A stretch of DNA of 64,000 bases from Atrichornis clamosus (taxonomy: Eukaryota > Chordata > Aves > Passeriformes > Menuridae). The notes under the pieces were generated by a model. It searched no databases. It saw only the letters and a program-made list of their open reading frames with translations, and was not told the DNA's origin. Positions 54,001 to 58,475 of the stretch are shown here, one piece after another (position 1 is the first letter of the stretch; each line of letters starts with the position of its first letter). The position numbers and the translations under genes are program-made. The DNA lies in NCBI GenBank assembly GCA_013400975.1, contig WBMZ01010154.1, positions 41,606 to 105,605 on the forward strand. Reading direction: 5' to 3'.

Positions 54001-55674
54001 AGGAAGCAGCCAAGGCCCAGAAGTCTCTGCACATGTACGTTCCTGCTCTCTCTTCCTTTTGTTACAAAGCCAGCTCTATCTCAGGAACTGTTCGTTTCGT
54101 CATAACTGATCGCTCGTTACCTTAATCTGATACTCAGAATTATCTAATGAGAGAGAGAATAGTTAGCTGGGGGTAGATACTCAGTGTACTACTGAGTAAG
54201 AGCTCATTACAAAACTTTACTCATCATTAATAATATGCTTCGTTAGGACTTGTCACCTGTAAGGCCACAAAGAATTTGTAAGCTGTGATGAGGGTTCCAA
54301 AGAGAGAGCACAGGACAAGGTTTTAACTTTAGAGAGCAACAGAAAGGGCAAAACAATGATAAAAAAGGAATGTGTTCACGGTGGTCACCTTTTTTAAAAA
54401 GAGTTATGAGAGAAGTGTATGGGAACAAAATGTACTTTTTAGGAGTTTTAAAATCCGTGGGGCTAACTGGCATAAGAGCTGGAGAATTGGGGTGATAAAA
54501 TCAGTGCCATTAGGGAGGATGAGGGATACAGACTGATGTTTCAGGAGAATACTTGTGTGCTTACAGTTGGAAAGCAATTTCCTTTATCAACAGGTTATTG
54601 CATGAGCATAGTGAATGTACTGAGGTAGTGGGAGCACCACTTGGCTGGTGAGCTTCTGTCCTTATTCCTAAAGAGAGAACACAGGCACCAGGATGTGTCA
54701 ATTAGAGGGGGTGATCTCCACACCTGTGGGCTTGGGTGTTTGCCTGTGGGATAGAAAGGTGGATAGAAAACAGGACAGAGAAGGCTTTGCCAAAGAGACA
54801 GGGATTGCTCAAAGTGATGTGATGGAAATCTTCATCTCGATTTCAGCTTGGGAGAAGATGGATCAATATCACAGAATGGTTTGTGTTGGGAGGGACCTTA
54901 AAGCTCAGTTCCAACCCCTGCCACGGGCAGGGACACCTTCCACTATCCCAGGTTGCTGCAAGTTCCATCCAACCTGACCTTGGACACTTGCAGGGATGGG
55001 GCAGCCACAGCTTCTCTGGGCCCCCTGTGCCAGGGCCTCCCCACCCTCACAGGGAACAGTTTTTTTCTAATATCCCATCCAAACCTGCCCTCTGTCAGTG
55101 TGAAGCCATTCCCCCTTGTCCTGCCACTCCAGGCCCTTGGGAACAGTCTCTGTCCATGTTTCCTGTCTGCTCCTTCGGGCACTGGAATTAGATCAGGCTG
55201 AACAACCCCAGCTCTCAGCCTTTCCTGACAGGATATCCACCTCGGCTGTTCCCAGAAGCGCCCTTTGCACCCCTTGCCTCACGTTTTGCCACGCGCTGTG
55301 CTTGTGCCCTCAGGTGTGTCCTGGGAAACACTACCATCCTGGCGGAGTTTGCTGGTGAGGAAGAAGTGAACCGTTTCCTGGCGCAGGGCCAGGCGCTGCC
55401 GCCCACCTCCAGCTGGCAGTCCAACACTGGATCCACCCCGAGCCGCCTGGGCTCCTCCGGCAGCTCCCACGGGCTGGTGCGCCCCGACGCCGGCCACTGG
55501 AACCCCCCGTGCCTGGGGGGCAAGGGCAGCAGCGACCTGCTCTGGGGGGGGGTGCCCCAGTACTCCAGCAGCCTTTGGGGACCCCCCAGCGCCGACGACG
55601 GCAGAGTCATCGGGAGCCCCACGCCCCTGAATACTCTTCTCCCGGGGGATCTCCTCAGCGGGGAGTCCATCTAG
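2669..55674 (+). CDS. TNRC6C: TNRC6C (GW182 family miRNA-silencing scaffold), 20 coding exons, 5' end outside window
   Basis: TNRC6 proteins bind Argonaute through Trp motifs and recruit PABPC1, PAN2-PAN3 and CCR4-NOT to repress and deadenylate miRNA targets in the cytoplasm and P-bodies. Joining the exons at 2669-3010, 20140-22731, 29875-30081, 31287-31453, 32640-32720, 33334-33391, 33600-33745, 39049-39198, 40451-40597, 41013-41135, 42403-42486, 42807-43038, 44759-44926, 45972-46163, 46292-46435, 49225-49341, 51577-51771, 53103-53173, 53895-54034 and 55314-55674 gives an unbroken frame of about 1905 residues. Window numbering: GW-rich region about 115-1100, [12 protein letters not shown] Argonaute-binding motif from about 624, UBA about 1115-1157, Gln-rich about 1339-1390, PAM2 about 1436-1448, RRM about 1729-1800. 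It matches TNRC6C rather than TNRC6A or TNRC6B: the [12 protein letters not shown] start, [20 protein letters not shown] and the C-terminal [11 protein letters not shown] are TNRC6C hallmarks, recalled rather than searched. The initiator exons upstream are missing. Confidence 0.97.
3511..4045 (-). mobile_element. CR1 LINE 3' fragment, well preserved
   Basis: On the plus strand it begins ATCACAGAATAGTTTGGGTT, then GGAAGGGACC, the reverse complement of the CR1 3' end. It continues through CACCTTCCACTATCCCAGGT, TTCTCTGGGCACCCTGTGCC, AAGCCATTCC and GCTCCAGCAGCTGCATGTCC in the usual order. It is about 535 bp, 5'-truncated and only mildly diverged from a typical copy. Confidence 0.92.
4889..5190 (-). 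mobile_element. CR1 LINE 3' fragment of a second subfamily
   Basis: It begins TCATAGAATCATAACATATC, then CTGAGTTGGAAGGG and GGAGTCCAGCCCCTGGCCCT. It continues through TTGTCCAAAGGC, CCATTCCCTGGGG and CCTTTCCCTGATTTCCAGCC. The ATCCTGAGTTGGAAGGG start and the GTCCAGCCCCTGGCCCTGCA wording differ from the neighbouring copies and mark another CR1 group. Antisense to the gene. Confidence 0.88.
5691..6145 (-). mobile_element. CR1 LINE fragment with a rearranged end
   Basis: From 5691 to about 6090 it has the normal antisense CR1 order (GGCAGGGACACCTTCCACTA, TTCTTCTCCAGG-type and AGCTCTCCCAGCCTGGCTCC). Then at about 6098-6140 it repeats a more 3' part of the element (GAGTAAAGAAGTTCTTCCTC and AATCTAAACCTGC). 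The body is therefore chimeric: either two adjacent fragments or an internal rearrangement. Confidence 0.88.
12280..12490 (+). mobile_element. Old, diverged CR1-like fragment
   Basis: GGCTTAAATTTCAACAAGGA, AGGGTAGACATTAGGAAAAC and a later GGATCCATTGCTGGAGGCCT follow the order of the CR1 segment just before the 3' UTR (TTAGGAAAA..., then a GGAGGCCTTC-type motif). Divergence is high and the ends are unclear. Confidence 0.5.
13500..14620. promoter_or_regulatory. CpG-rich block, candidate internal promoter
   Basis: Around 13500-13720 (CTCGCTCGGAG, GTCGGTCCGGCGGTGCAGGC, CTGCGCCGCTGATTAATGCG) and 14390-14600 (GGAGCGGAGCGAGGG, CCGAGGCCCGGCCGAGCTCG, TGGGCGCGCGCTTGC) CpG is far denser than in the flanking AT-rich intron. 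The block lies 6 kb upstream of the exon holding the short-isoform ATG at 20358, so it is placed to drive a shorter TNRC6C transcript. A possible donor, CAGGTATTTT, lies at about 14662. No transcript evidence is available. Confidence 0.4.
13784..14190. repeat. GC-rich, purine-strand minisatellite
   Basis: Roughly ten imperfect units of about 30-45 bp are built around GGCAGGAGCTGGGGCAGGGA and GGAGGAC or GGAGATGGGGCTGGGAAAGG. The plus strand is nearly all G and A with few C or T, so no stop codons appear in several frames and long false open frames result. The G-runs could form quadruplex or R-loop structures. Confidence 0.9.
18491..18704 (+). mobile_element. CR1 LINE 3' fragment, sense orientation
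   Basis: It reads AGAAATCCTTCCCTGTGAGG, GTGGTGAGGCCCTGGCACAG, GGTGCCCAGAGAAGCTGTGG, then GGAAGTGTCCAAAGCCAGGT and GGTCCCTTCCAACTG. It ends with CCATTCTATTTTCTATGATT, the CR1 3' terminus. It is about 214 bp and 5'-truncated. Confidence 0.92.
20140..22731 (+). CDS. TNRC6C: TNRC6C giant GW-repeat exon (Argonaute-binding domain)
   Basis: This 2592-bp exon lies between CCTTTCAG and GGTATGAA (donor GT at 22732) and is open throughout. It encodes residues about 115-979 and I count about 36 tryptophans by eye, mostly as GW, WG or AW in Asn/Ser/Gly-rich sequence. It starts [17 protein letters not shown], as in other long TNRC6 forms. The [20 protein letters not shown] motif begins near 21666 and corresponds to the characterised Argonaute-binding motif of the family. 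Near the 3' end are [20 protein letters not shown] and [19 protein letters not shown], also family signatures. The exon ends in phase 1. The ATG at 20358 ([10 protein letters not shown]) is the start used for the shorter human isoform. An upstream in-frame TTG at 20157 is simply Leu within the exon. Confidence 0.98.
22732..29874 (+). other. TNRC6C: 7.1-kb intron between GW exon and exon 3
   Basis: This is mostly unique AT-rich sequence with no exon or clear mobile element recognised. A T-run lies at about 24353-24370 and an A-run at about 24411-24418, with an ambiguous base at 24433. Open frames such as those around 24500-25170 have no recognisable family. The 3' end carries a tandem CAGCAG acceptor. 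Confidence 0.75.
29868..29875 (+). promoter_or_regulatory. TNRC6C: NAGNAG tandem splice acceptor
   Basis: CCAGCAG places two AGs three bases apart (29870-29871 and 29873-29874). Both are phase-compatible with the upstream exon, predicting GPAGWGEMP or GPGWGEMP. Confidence 0.7.
29875..30081 (+). CDS. TNRC6C: TNRC6C exon 3 (GWGEMP, SWGEPP, AWGKPP, GWGESP motifs)
   Basis: The exon follows a CTCCAGCAG tandem acceptor and is followed by GGTACACG (donor GT at 30082). It encodes four more Trp motifs: [40 protein letters not shown] and ending ALCKP. It ends in phase 1 and joins the exon at 31287 to restore [12 protein letters not shown]. The acceptor is ambiguous by one codon: using the first AG starts the exon at 29872 and adds one Ala before GWGEMP, while the second starts it at 29875 and reads GPGWGEMP. 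Confidence 0.94.
30082..32639 (+). other. TNRC6C: Introns 3 and 4 of TNRC6C, interrupted by exon 31287-31453
   Basis: Unique sequence without recognised repeats apart from a short (GT)n at 31865-31878. AT-rich stretches with unusual complexity at about 32200-32600 may be conserved noncoding sequence but cannot be tested here. Confidence 0.7.
31287..31453 (+). CDS. TNRC6C: TNRC6C exon 4 (end of the GW-rich region)
   Basis: The exon lies between CCCTCCAG and GTAAGA. It encodes [20 protein letters not shown], then an acidic stretch [12 protein letters not shown], then [17 protein letters not shown]. The family has this acidic WEDEEG block between the Argonaute-binding region and the UBA domain. 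The exon starts in phase 1 and ends in phase 0. Confidence 0.96.
32640..32720 (+). CDS. TNRC6C: TNRC6C exon 5 (first part of UBA domain)
   Basis: An 81-bp, 27-codon exon between TTTACTAAG and GTGAGT. It reads [20 protein letters not shown] and then LTDMGFP. The W-to-MGFP segment is helix 1 and the conserved MGF loop of a ubiquitin-associated fold, which in TNRC6 proteins has no firmly assigned ubiquitin-binding role. Both ends are phase 0, so skipping it would keep the frame but destroy the domain. Confidence 0.95.
32721..33599 (+). other. TNRC6C: Introns 5 and 6 of TNRC6C, interrupted by exon 33334-33391
   Basis: Two short introns split the UBA domain. I see only unique sequence with short A- and T-runs. 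Confidence 0.75.
33334..33391 (+). CDS. TNRC6C: TNRC6C exon 6 (middle of UBA domain)
   Basis: A 58-bp exon between TTTTGACAG and GTAAGT, encoding [19 protein letters not shown] and ending one base into Ser. It supplies UBA helices 2 and the start of helix 3. It is too short to stand out as an open reading frame but is fixed by splice sites, phase and family sequence. Confidence 0.95.
33600..33745 (+). CDS. TNRC6C: TNRC6C exon 7 (end of UBA domain and linker)
   Basis: The exon lies between TTCTGTGCAG and GTGAGT. It encodes [20 protein letters not shown], then [20 protein letters not shown] and MDRPTFLDK. The first eight residues complete the UBA domain. The CRPPP run appears to have one Pro more than the human CRPP that I recall, a small change I cannot check here. 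It ends in phase 0. Confidence 0.96.
33746..39048 (+). other. TNRC6C: 5.3-kb intron between exons 7 and 8
   Basis: No exon or clear mobile element. About 34600-34990 is complex AT-rich sequence. About 35050-36600 is pyrimidine-rich on the plus strand and may be very old repeat. Just before the acceptor is a T-rich tract at 38925-38950. Confidence 0.7.
39049..39198 (+). CDS. TNRC6C: TNRC6C exon 8 (linker with [13 protein letters not shown])
   Basis: A 150-bp, 50-codon exon between TCCAATCAG and GTAAGG. It encodes [20 protein letters not shown], then [20 protein letters not shown] and [10 protein letters not shown]. The [11 protein letters not shown]...GLGMQNLNS core is conserved in TNRC6 paralogues. 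Both ends are phase 0, so it could act as a frame-neutral cassette. Confidence 0.96.
40451..40597 (+). CDS. TNRC6C: TNRC6C exon 9 (Pro/Gln-rich linker)
   Basis: A 147-bp exon between CTGCTGCAG and GTTAGA. It encodes [20 protein letters not shown], a Gln/Pro-rich patch [20 protein letters not shown], and QVPQFLSPQ. The donor GTTAGA is weaker than its neighbours. Both ends are phase 0. Confidence 0.95.
41013..41135 (+). CDS. TNRC6C: TNRC6C exon 10 (start of the Gln/Leu-rich helix region)
   Basis: A 123-bp exon between TTCTTTAG and GTAAGT. It reads [20 protein letters not shown], then [20 protein letters not shown] and L. The spacing of Leu and Gln suggests amphipathic helix, as expected for the Q-rich region of this family. 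Phase 0 at both ends. Confidence 0.96.
42403..42486 (+). CDS. TNRC6C: TNRC6C exon 11 (Gln-rich segment)
   Basis: An 84-bp, 28-codon exon between GTCTCCGCAG and GTAGGT. It encodes [20 protein letters not shown] and PMRQQEQQ. Continuing past the donor stays open for some distance, but the next residues are intronic, and VARTI in the following exon is the family continuation. Confidence 0.94.
42807..43038 (+). CDS. TNRC6C: TNRC6C exon 12 (Gln-rich end and first half of PAM2 motif)
   Basis: The exon lies between CTCTCCGCAG and GTGAGT. It encodes [20 protein letters not shown], then [20 protein letters not shown] and, near the end, [11 protein letters not shown]. The NTFAPYPL segment is the first part of the PAM2 peptide, which binds the MLLE domain of PABPC1. 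The motif is cut by a phase-1 intron and finished by AGLNP in the next exon. Confidence 0.97.
44759..44926 (+). CDS. TNRC6C: TNRC6C exon 13 (second half of PAM2 motif)
   Basis: The exon lies between TTTCCCCTCAG and GGTATGTC (donor GT at 44927). It encodes [40 protein letters not shown] and [10 protein letters not shown]. It completes PAM2 and starts the PABP- and deadenylase-recruiting C-terminal part. Phase 1 at both ends. Confidence 0.96.
45590..45660 (+). mobile_element. Possible ancient LINE (CR1/L3-type) remnant
   Basis: Recognised only by the ordered motifs GGAACATGAGAACAGCCAT and GCCTAGGGAAGG, with an ATCCTGTC between them. It is too diverged to bound, and a match by chance is possible. 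Confidence 0.3.
45972..46163 (+). CDS. TNRC6C: TNRC6C exon 14 (silencing-domain linker)
   Basis: The exon lies between CCCCTTGCAG and GTAACA. It encodes [40 protein letters not shown] and [20 protein letters not shown], then PP. It is Ser/Pro-rich with several likely phosphorylation sites, and the sequence is close to the human TNRC6C I recall. Phase 1 at both ends. Confidence 0.97.
46292..46435 (+). CDS. TNRC6C: TNRC6C exon 15 ([17 protein letters not shown] block)
   Basis: This exon sits only 128 bp after the preceding one, the shortest intron in the gene, between TGGAACAG and GTAAAC. It encodes [40 protein letters not shown] and NRYLLKSG. The [14 protein letters not shown] stretch is conserved in all three vertebrate TNRC6 proteins. 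Phase 1 at both ends. Confidence 0.97.
46436..49224 (+). other. TNRC6C: 2.8-kb intron between exons 15 and 16
   Basis: Unique sequence with no exon or clear repeat recognised. Confidence 0.7.
49225..49341 (+). CDS. TNRC6C: TNRC6C exon 16 (Ser-rich segment)
   Basis: A 117-bp exon between GTTCTGCAG and GTACGG. It encodes [39 protein letters not shown], with one Trp in the [12 protein letters not shown] motif. Reading continues open upstream and downstream, but only this segment matches the family and both splice sites are good. Phase 1 at both ends, so skipping keeps the frame. Confidence 0.95.
49342..51576 (+). other. TNRC6C: 2.2-kb intron between exons 16 and 17
   Basis: Unique sequence with a T-run at about 50139-50153. 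Open frames at about 49396-49626 and 50628-50870 have no recognisable family. Confidence 0.7.
51577..51771 (+). CDS. TNRC6C: TNRC6C exon 17 ([12 protein letters not shown]4-NOT-recruiting Trp motifs)
   Basis: A 195-bp exon between CTATTGCAG and GGTACTCA (donor GT at 51772). It encodes [40 protein letters not shown] and [20 protein letters not shown], then SSYSS. The Trp residues in this segment belong to the C-terminal silencing domain, where Trp motifs contact the CNOT1/CNOT9 module of CCR4-NOT. Phase 1 at both ends. Confidence 0.97.
52265..52325. repeat. Complex TA/GA microsatellite with palindromes
   Basis: TATATATGTATATATATATA is followed by GAGAGAGATCTCTATA and then TATAAATATAGATATATAT. 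The AGAGATCTCT centre and flanking TA runs are self-complementary. Confidence 0.85.
53103..53173 (+). CDS. TNRC6C: TNRC6C exon 18 (start of RRM)
   Basis: A 71-bp exon between TGTGTTGCAG and GTAACT, encoding [20 protein letters not shown] and LTPQ. WLVLRNL is the first beta strand (RNP2 position) of the atypical RRM, which in this family lacks the usual aromatic RNA-binding residues. Starts in phase 1, ends in phase 0. Confidence 0.97.
53895..54034 (+). CDS. TNRC6C: TNRC6C exon 19 (core of RRM)
   Basis: The exon lies between CCTCCCAG and GTACGT. It encodes [40 protein letters not shown] and AQKSLH, then two bases of Met. This is helix 1 to helix 2 of the RRM. The donor GTACGT cuts inside the ATG of the conserved HMCVLGN sequence, so the exon ends in phase 2. 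A reading that runs through gives HMYVPALSS, which is intronic. Confidence 0.97.
54035..55313 (+). other. TNRC6C: Last intron of TNRC6C
   Basis: About 830 bp of unique sequence is followed by an antisense CR1 at 54862-55231. Only 82 bp of non-CR1 sequence, including the branch point and a weak pyrimidine tract, separate it from the last coding exon. Confidence 0.8.
54862..55231 (-). mobile_element. CR1 LINE 3' fragment upstream of the last exon
   Basis: It begins ATCAATATCACAGAATGGTT, then GTGTTGGGAGGGACCTTAAA. It continues through GGCAGGGACACCTTCCACTA, GGGGCAGCCACAGCTTCTCT, AAGCCATTCCCCCTTGTCCT and CTGAACAACCCCAGCTCTCA. This is the CR1 3' region in antisense, about 370 bp. Confidence 0.92.
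55314..55674 (+). CDS. TNRC6C: TNRC6C exon 20 (end of RRM, C-terminus and stop codon)
   Basis: The exon starts after TGCCCTCAG and completes [20 protein letters not shown], then [18 protein letters not shown]. It continues with [40 protein letters not shown] and [20 protein letters not shown], and ends with TAG at 55672-55674. The coding part is markedly GC-rich with many CpGs compared with upstream exons, and the segment around [15 protein letters not shown] is the least like the human protein I recall. The three C-terminal Trp residues are typical of the silencing domain. Confidence 0.98.
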
Positions 55675-56632
55675 GAAACAAGAGAAACAAAATGGAAATA
55701 ACAATCATCAGCACTAAAGGAAAAAAAAAAAAAAATTTAAAAAAAAAAAAATTTGTAACCCTTTCCAGTCCCGGGCTTGATGAAGAATCCAGCTTTAACC
55801 CATGAGACTGGCAGCCCTCCTTAGTACCTCTGTCCAATATCGAACCCGAAACTGCAGAAGTCCTTGTGAACTGTTCCTGAAACAGTATGGGCTCCTTTGG
55901 TCAGTGTCACATGCTAATGACAGGTTTTATTTTTCTCATGGCTTTTTGTTTTATGTTGTCTTTTTATGTTTGTATGGTGACTTTTCAAAACCAAGTATAA
56001 AAGCTGCTTAGAATAGGTCTATCATGAAGGGCACTTTTCAGAATTTGGGCTGGAAAGGGTTATTTTATCAACTGGGGGGGGGTGGGAAGGGGAAATGAAA
56101 GCCTATTTAAATGAGCCTGTGACTATTATGCACATTACAGAGGCGGACCCAATAATCAGAAAGGGGTGAAGTGTGATATTTACCATTGGTACAGAAAAGT
56201 GACGAATCCGAGTGGGAACTCTGGACTGTACAGGTTGAGAAGGGGGGGAGGGAGGGCAGGGTTGGGGTATCTCTGTGTCCACTACTCCCATGGATCTGCC
56301 TATGCACATTACCCTTGTTTCATTACTTTTTCATGTCATTTTTTTAATCCCAAAAATATAAAAAGTAAAAAAATAATTTAAAAAAATCAACAAAGAAACA
56401 AAAAAAAAAAAATTAAAAAAAAAAAAAAAAAAAAACCAAATAAAAATAAAACCAAAAACACCTATAANTATCAACATGCAAATACTTGAATCCAGCAGGC
56501 CAATAACAAAATGTGAACACTCTCTAAGTTGAATTATTACACTTCCAGGTCAGCATCAGTACACAAAAAACAGGCTCTAAGAATTTTTTTTTTAAAAAGT
56601 TCAGACTCTATGTTTTTGTTGGGACAGATGTG

Positions 56633-56673
56633 AGTGTGTGTGTGTGTGTGTGTGACTGTGTGTGTGTGTGTGC
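56633..56673. repeat. (GT)n microsatellite in the 3' UTR
   Basis: An imperfect GT repeat broken once by GACTG, followed by CCCACGTGTGG. Confidence 0.9.
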
Positions 56674-58076
56674 CCACGTGTGGTTTAACTCAACGTGTGA
56701 AGTTTTTCCTTTGGTTCAGTATATGCTTTTTATTTGCTCATTGGTCAAATGTTTAATTGTTATTAGCTTCTAACTTTGCACTGAGTGTCCGCAGCCCTTC
56801 TTGTAGCTAATTCTGTAATGGTAAAAACACACAAAAAAAAAAAAAAAGAAAAAAAAAAGGAAAAAAAAAAAAAAGGAAAGAAACTGATAGAAGGGGCCGG
56901 CGACAATTCACGTGTAAATGTTTACTCAAGGACTCTTATTGCATTTTAAAAATTACAGTGTGTATCTCTGGAGAATAATATGTATATCTACCTTTAGCGG
57001 CTTTTTATTGTGGACTAATGCAAGAAAATTATTACCGGAGTATTGCACCATTTTTCCATTCGGAATATAAAGTTTAAAAAAAAAAAAATACTCTTGTTGA
57101 ACTGTGGCCATAGATAATTGTAAAGAATTGATAGTTCCCTTGCAAGCAGGAACAGAAACAAGCACTTGGACATAAGTTTTGACTGCTTTTGGAGGAGCCA
57201 GGAGTTTTGGCTCCCACCTGTTTACAGACCTTTTTTTCTCCTTCAAACTTTAAAATAAAAAAAGGAATTAAAAAAAAAAAAAAAGAAAAAAAAAAAAAGA
57301 CTTCCATCGTAAAGAAAACTATTTTCAGAATGAAGATATGCTACTTCAGAGCTCTGGGATTGAACAGTGTTGTTGTATTATCCTTTTCTTTGGCCATTGC
57401 TGTGTACTATTTTTGTTGTCGTTTTCCTCCTCTTCGTCAAAGTGGCGAAAACTTTGTGATCACTATCTTGCACATGGTGGAAGATGTCTCAGGAAAGCCG
57501 GGTTTCCCGAGGAGCAACTCCACACCATTTCATGTATTTTTAAAACCCAACTCCTAGCACTGAAGATATTATTAAAAAACAAAATAAAATAAAAAAAAAG
57601 ACAGTAAGAAAGAAGAAAATACCTAATCTAATGTGTAGCAGTTACATATTTACCAAATAATGGACTCAAAAGAAATAGATGTTTGAAGAGTGCTTTATAT
57701 ATTAAAAAATCGCTTTATGTTTAAAAAAAGATCAATGTTTTTGATTGTTTTGAAAGGAAGAAAGACAATGGAATAACATACACTTCAAGTATGTTTTAAA
57801 AATTATATGAACATTGTGCTCCCTGCCTGCTTGGATCAGGAAACTTGTGCATTACATTTTTTTTTTTTTTGGAAGATTAGCTTTTTAATGGTTTTATCAG
57901 ATTTAAAGGGTCCTGCAAGATTGCAAATTAACAAAAGCTGGTTTTATAGAGGATCATGAACTATGCACAAACTGGGTTCAAGACTTGTTTTTTTTTTTTC
58001 CTCAAGTTTTAGTAGTGTATTTAGCTGAATAACCTTTCCTCAGAGTAATTGCATCTCATTGCCATTACACGCCTCC

Positions 58077-58145
58077 TACATATATATTTTATATATATAT
58101 ACACACACACACTTATATAAAATATGTATGTGTGTATGTGCGTGT
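58077..58145. repeat. TA/CA/TG compound microsatellite in the 3' UTR
   Basis: TATATATTTTATATATATAT runs into CACACACACAC and later GTATGTGTGTATGTGCGTG. Confidence 0.85.
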
Positions 58146-58446
58146 TTACATACAATTTTCCATGCTGAAGTTTAGCATTGAGTTGTAGAAAAACTCCTGA
58201 TATTTTCAAATTGGGAATGAAAATTTCTGTTGGAGAGTTGAGGGGCGGGGGTGGGGTTTGTTTTGGGGCTTTTTTTTTTTTTTTTTTTTTGCCTTTCCTT
58301 TTGAATTAAAGATGTCTGTAACTCTGAGATTAAAAAAGAAAACAAACAATTGTGGCTTTTAATGTTTATTCTCCTCATAGAATGTGATTGTTAAAAGAAC
58401 ATGCACCGAAAGTTGCTTTCAAGAGTACGAAGATTCTTTGAAACTT

Positions 58447-58452
58447 AATAAA
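58447..58452 (+). terminator. TNRC6C: Probable poly(A) signal of TNRC6C
   Basis: A canonical AATAAA is followed within about 10-45 bases by T-rich and GT-rich sequence (TTTTTTCTTGG, GTGTATTTTTC), the layout of a cleavage and polyadenylation site. Other AATAAA hexamers in the 3' UTR sit inside A-rich runs and are less convincing. Confidence 0.6.
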
Positions 58453-58475
58453 TTGCAGTTTTTTCTTGGCTGTTG

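Larger units (their letters stand above)
55675..58475 (+). other. TNRC6C: TNRC6C 3' UTR (end inferred)
   Basis: The sequence after the stop codon is AT-rich with repeated A-runs (about 55719-55753, 56387-56440, 56831-56880, 57070-57090 and 57262-57300), T-runs near 57860, 57988 and 58270, and GT repeats at 56633-56673. The best end signal is AATAAA at 58447-58452, followed by a T/GT-rich stretch. That gives a 3' UTR of about 2.8 kb. Later use of AATAAA at 61073 cannot be excluded. One ambiguous base (N) lies at 56468. Seed matches for miR-30 are at 56919-56925, 57219-57226 and 58143-58150. Confidence 0.75.

Noticed and set aside
2669..55674. Identity as TNRC6A or TNRC6B
   Set aside because: Exon 2 and the C-terminus follow TNRC6C wording throughout; TNRC6A and TNRC6B differ clearly at the same positions.
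56387..56460. A-rich run as the tail of a processed pseudogene or the gene's own poly(A) end
   Set aside because: It lies inside the continuing 3' UTR, has no retrocopied gene body upstream and no target-site duplication that I can see.
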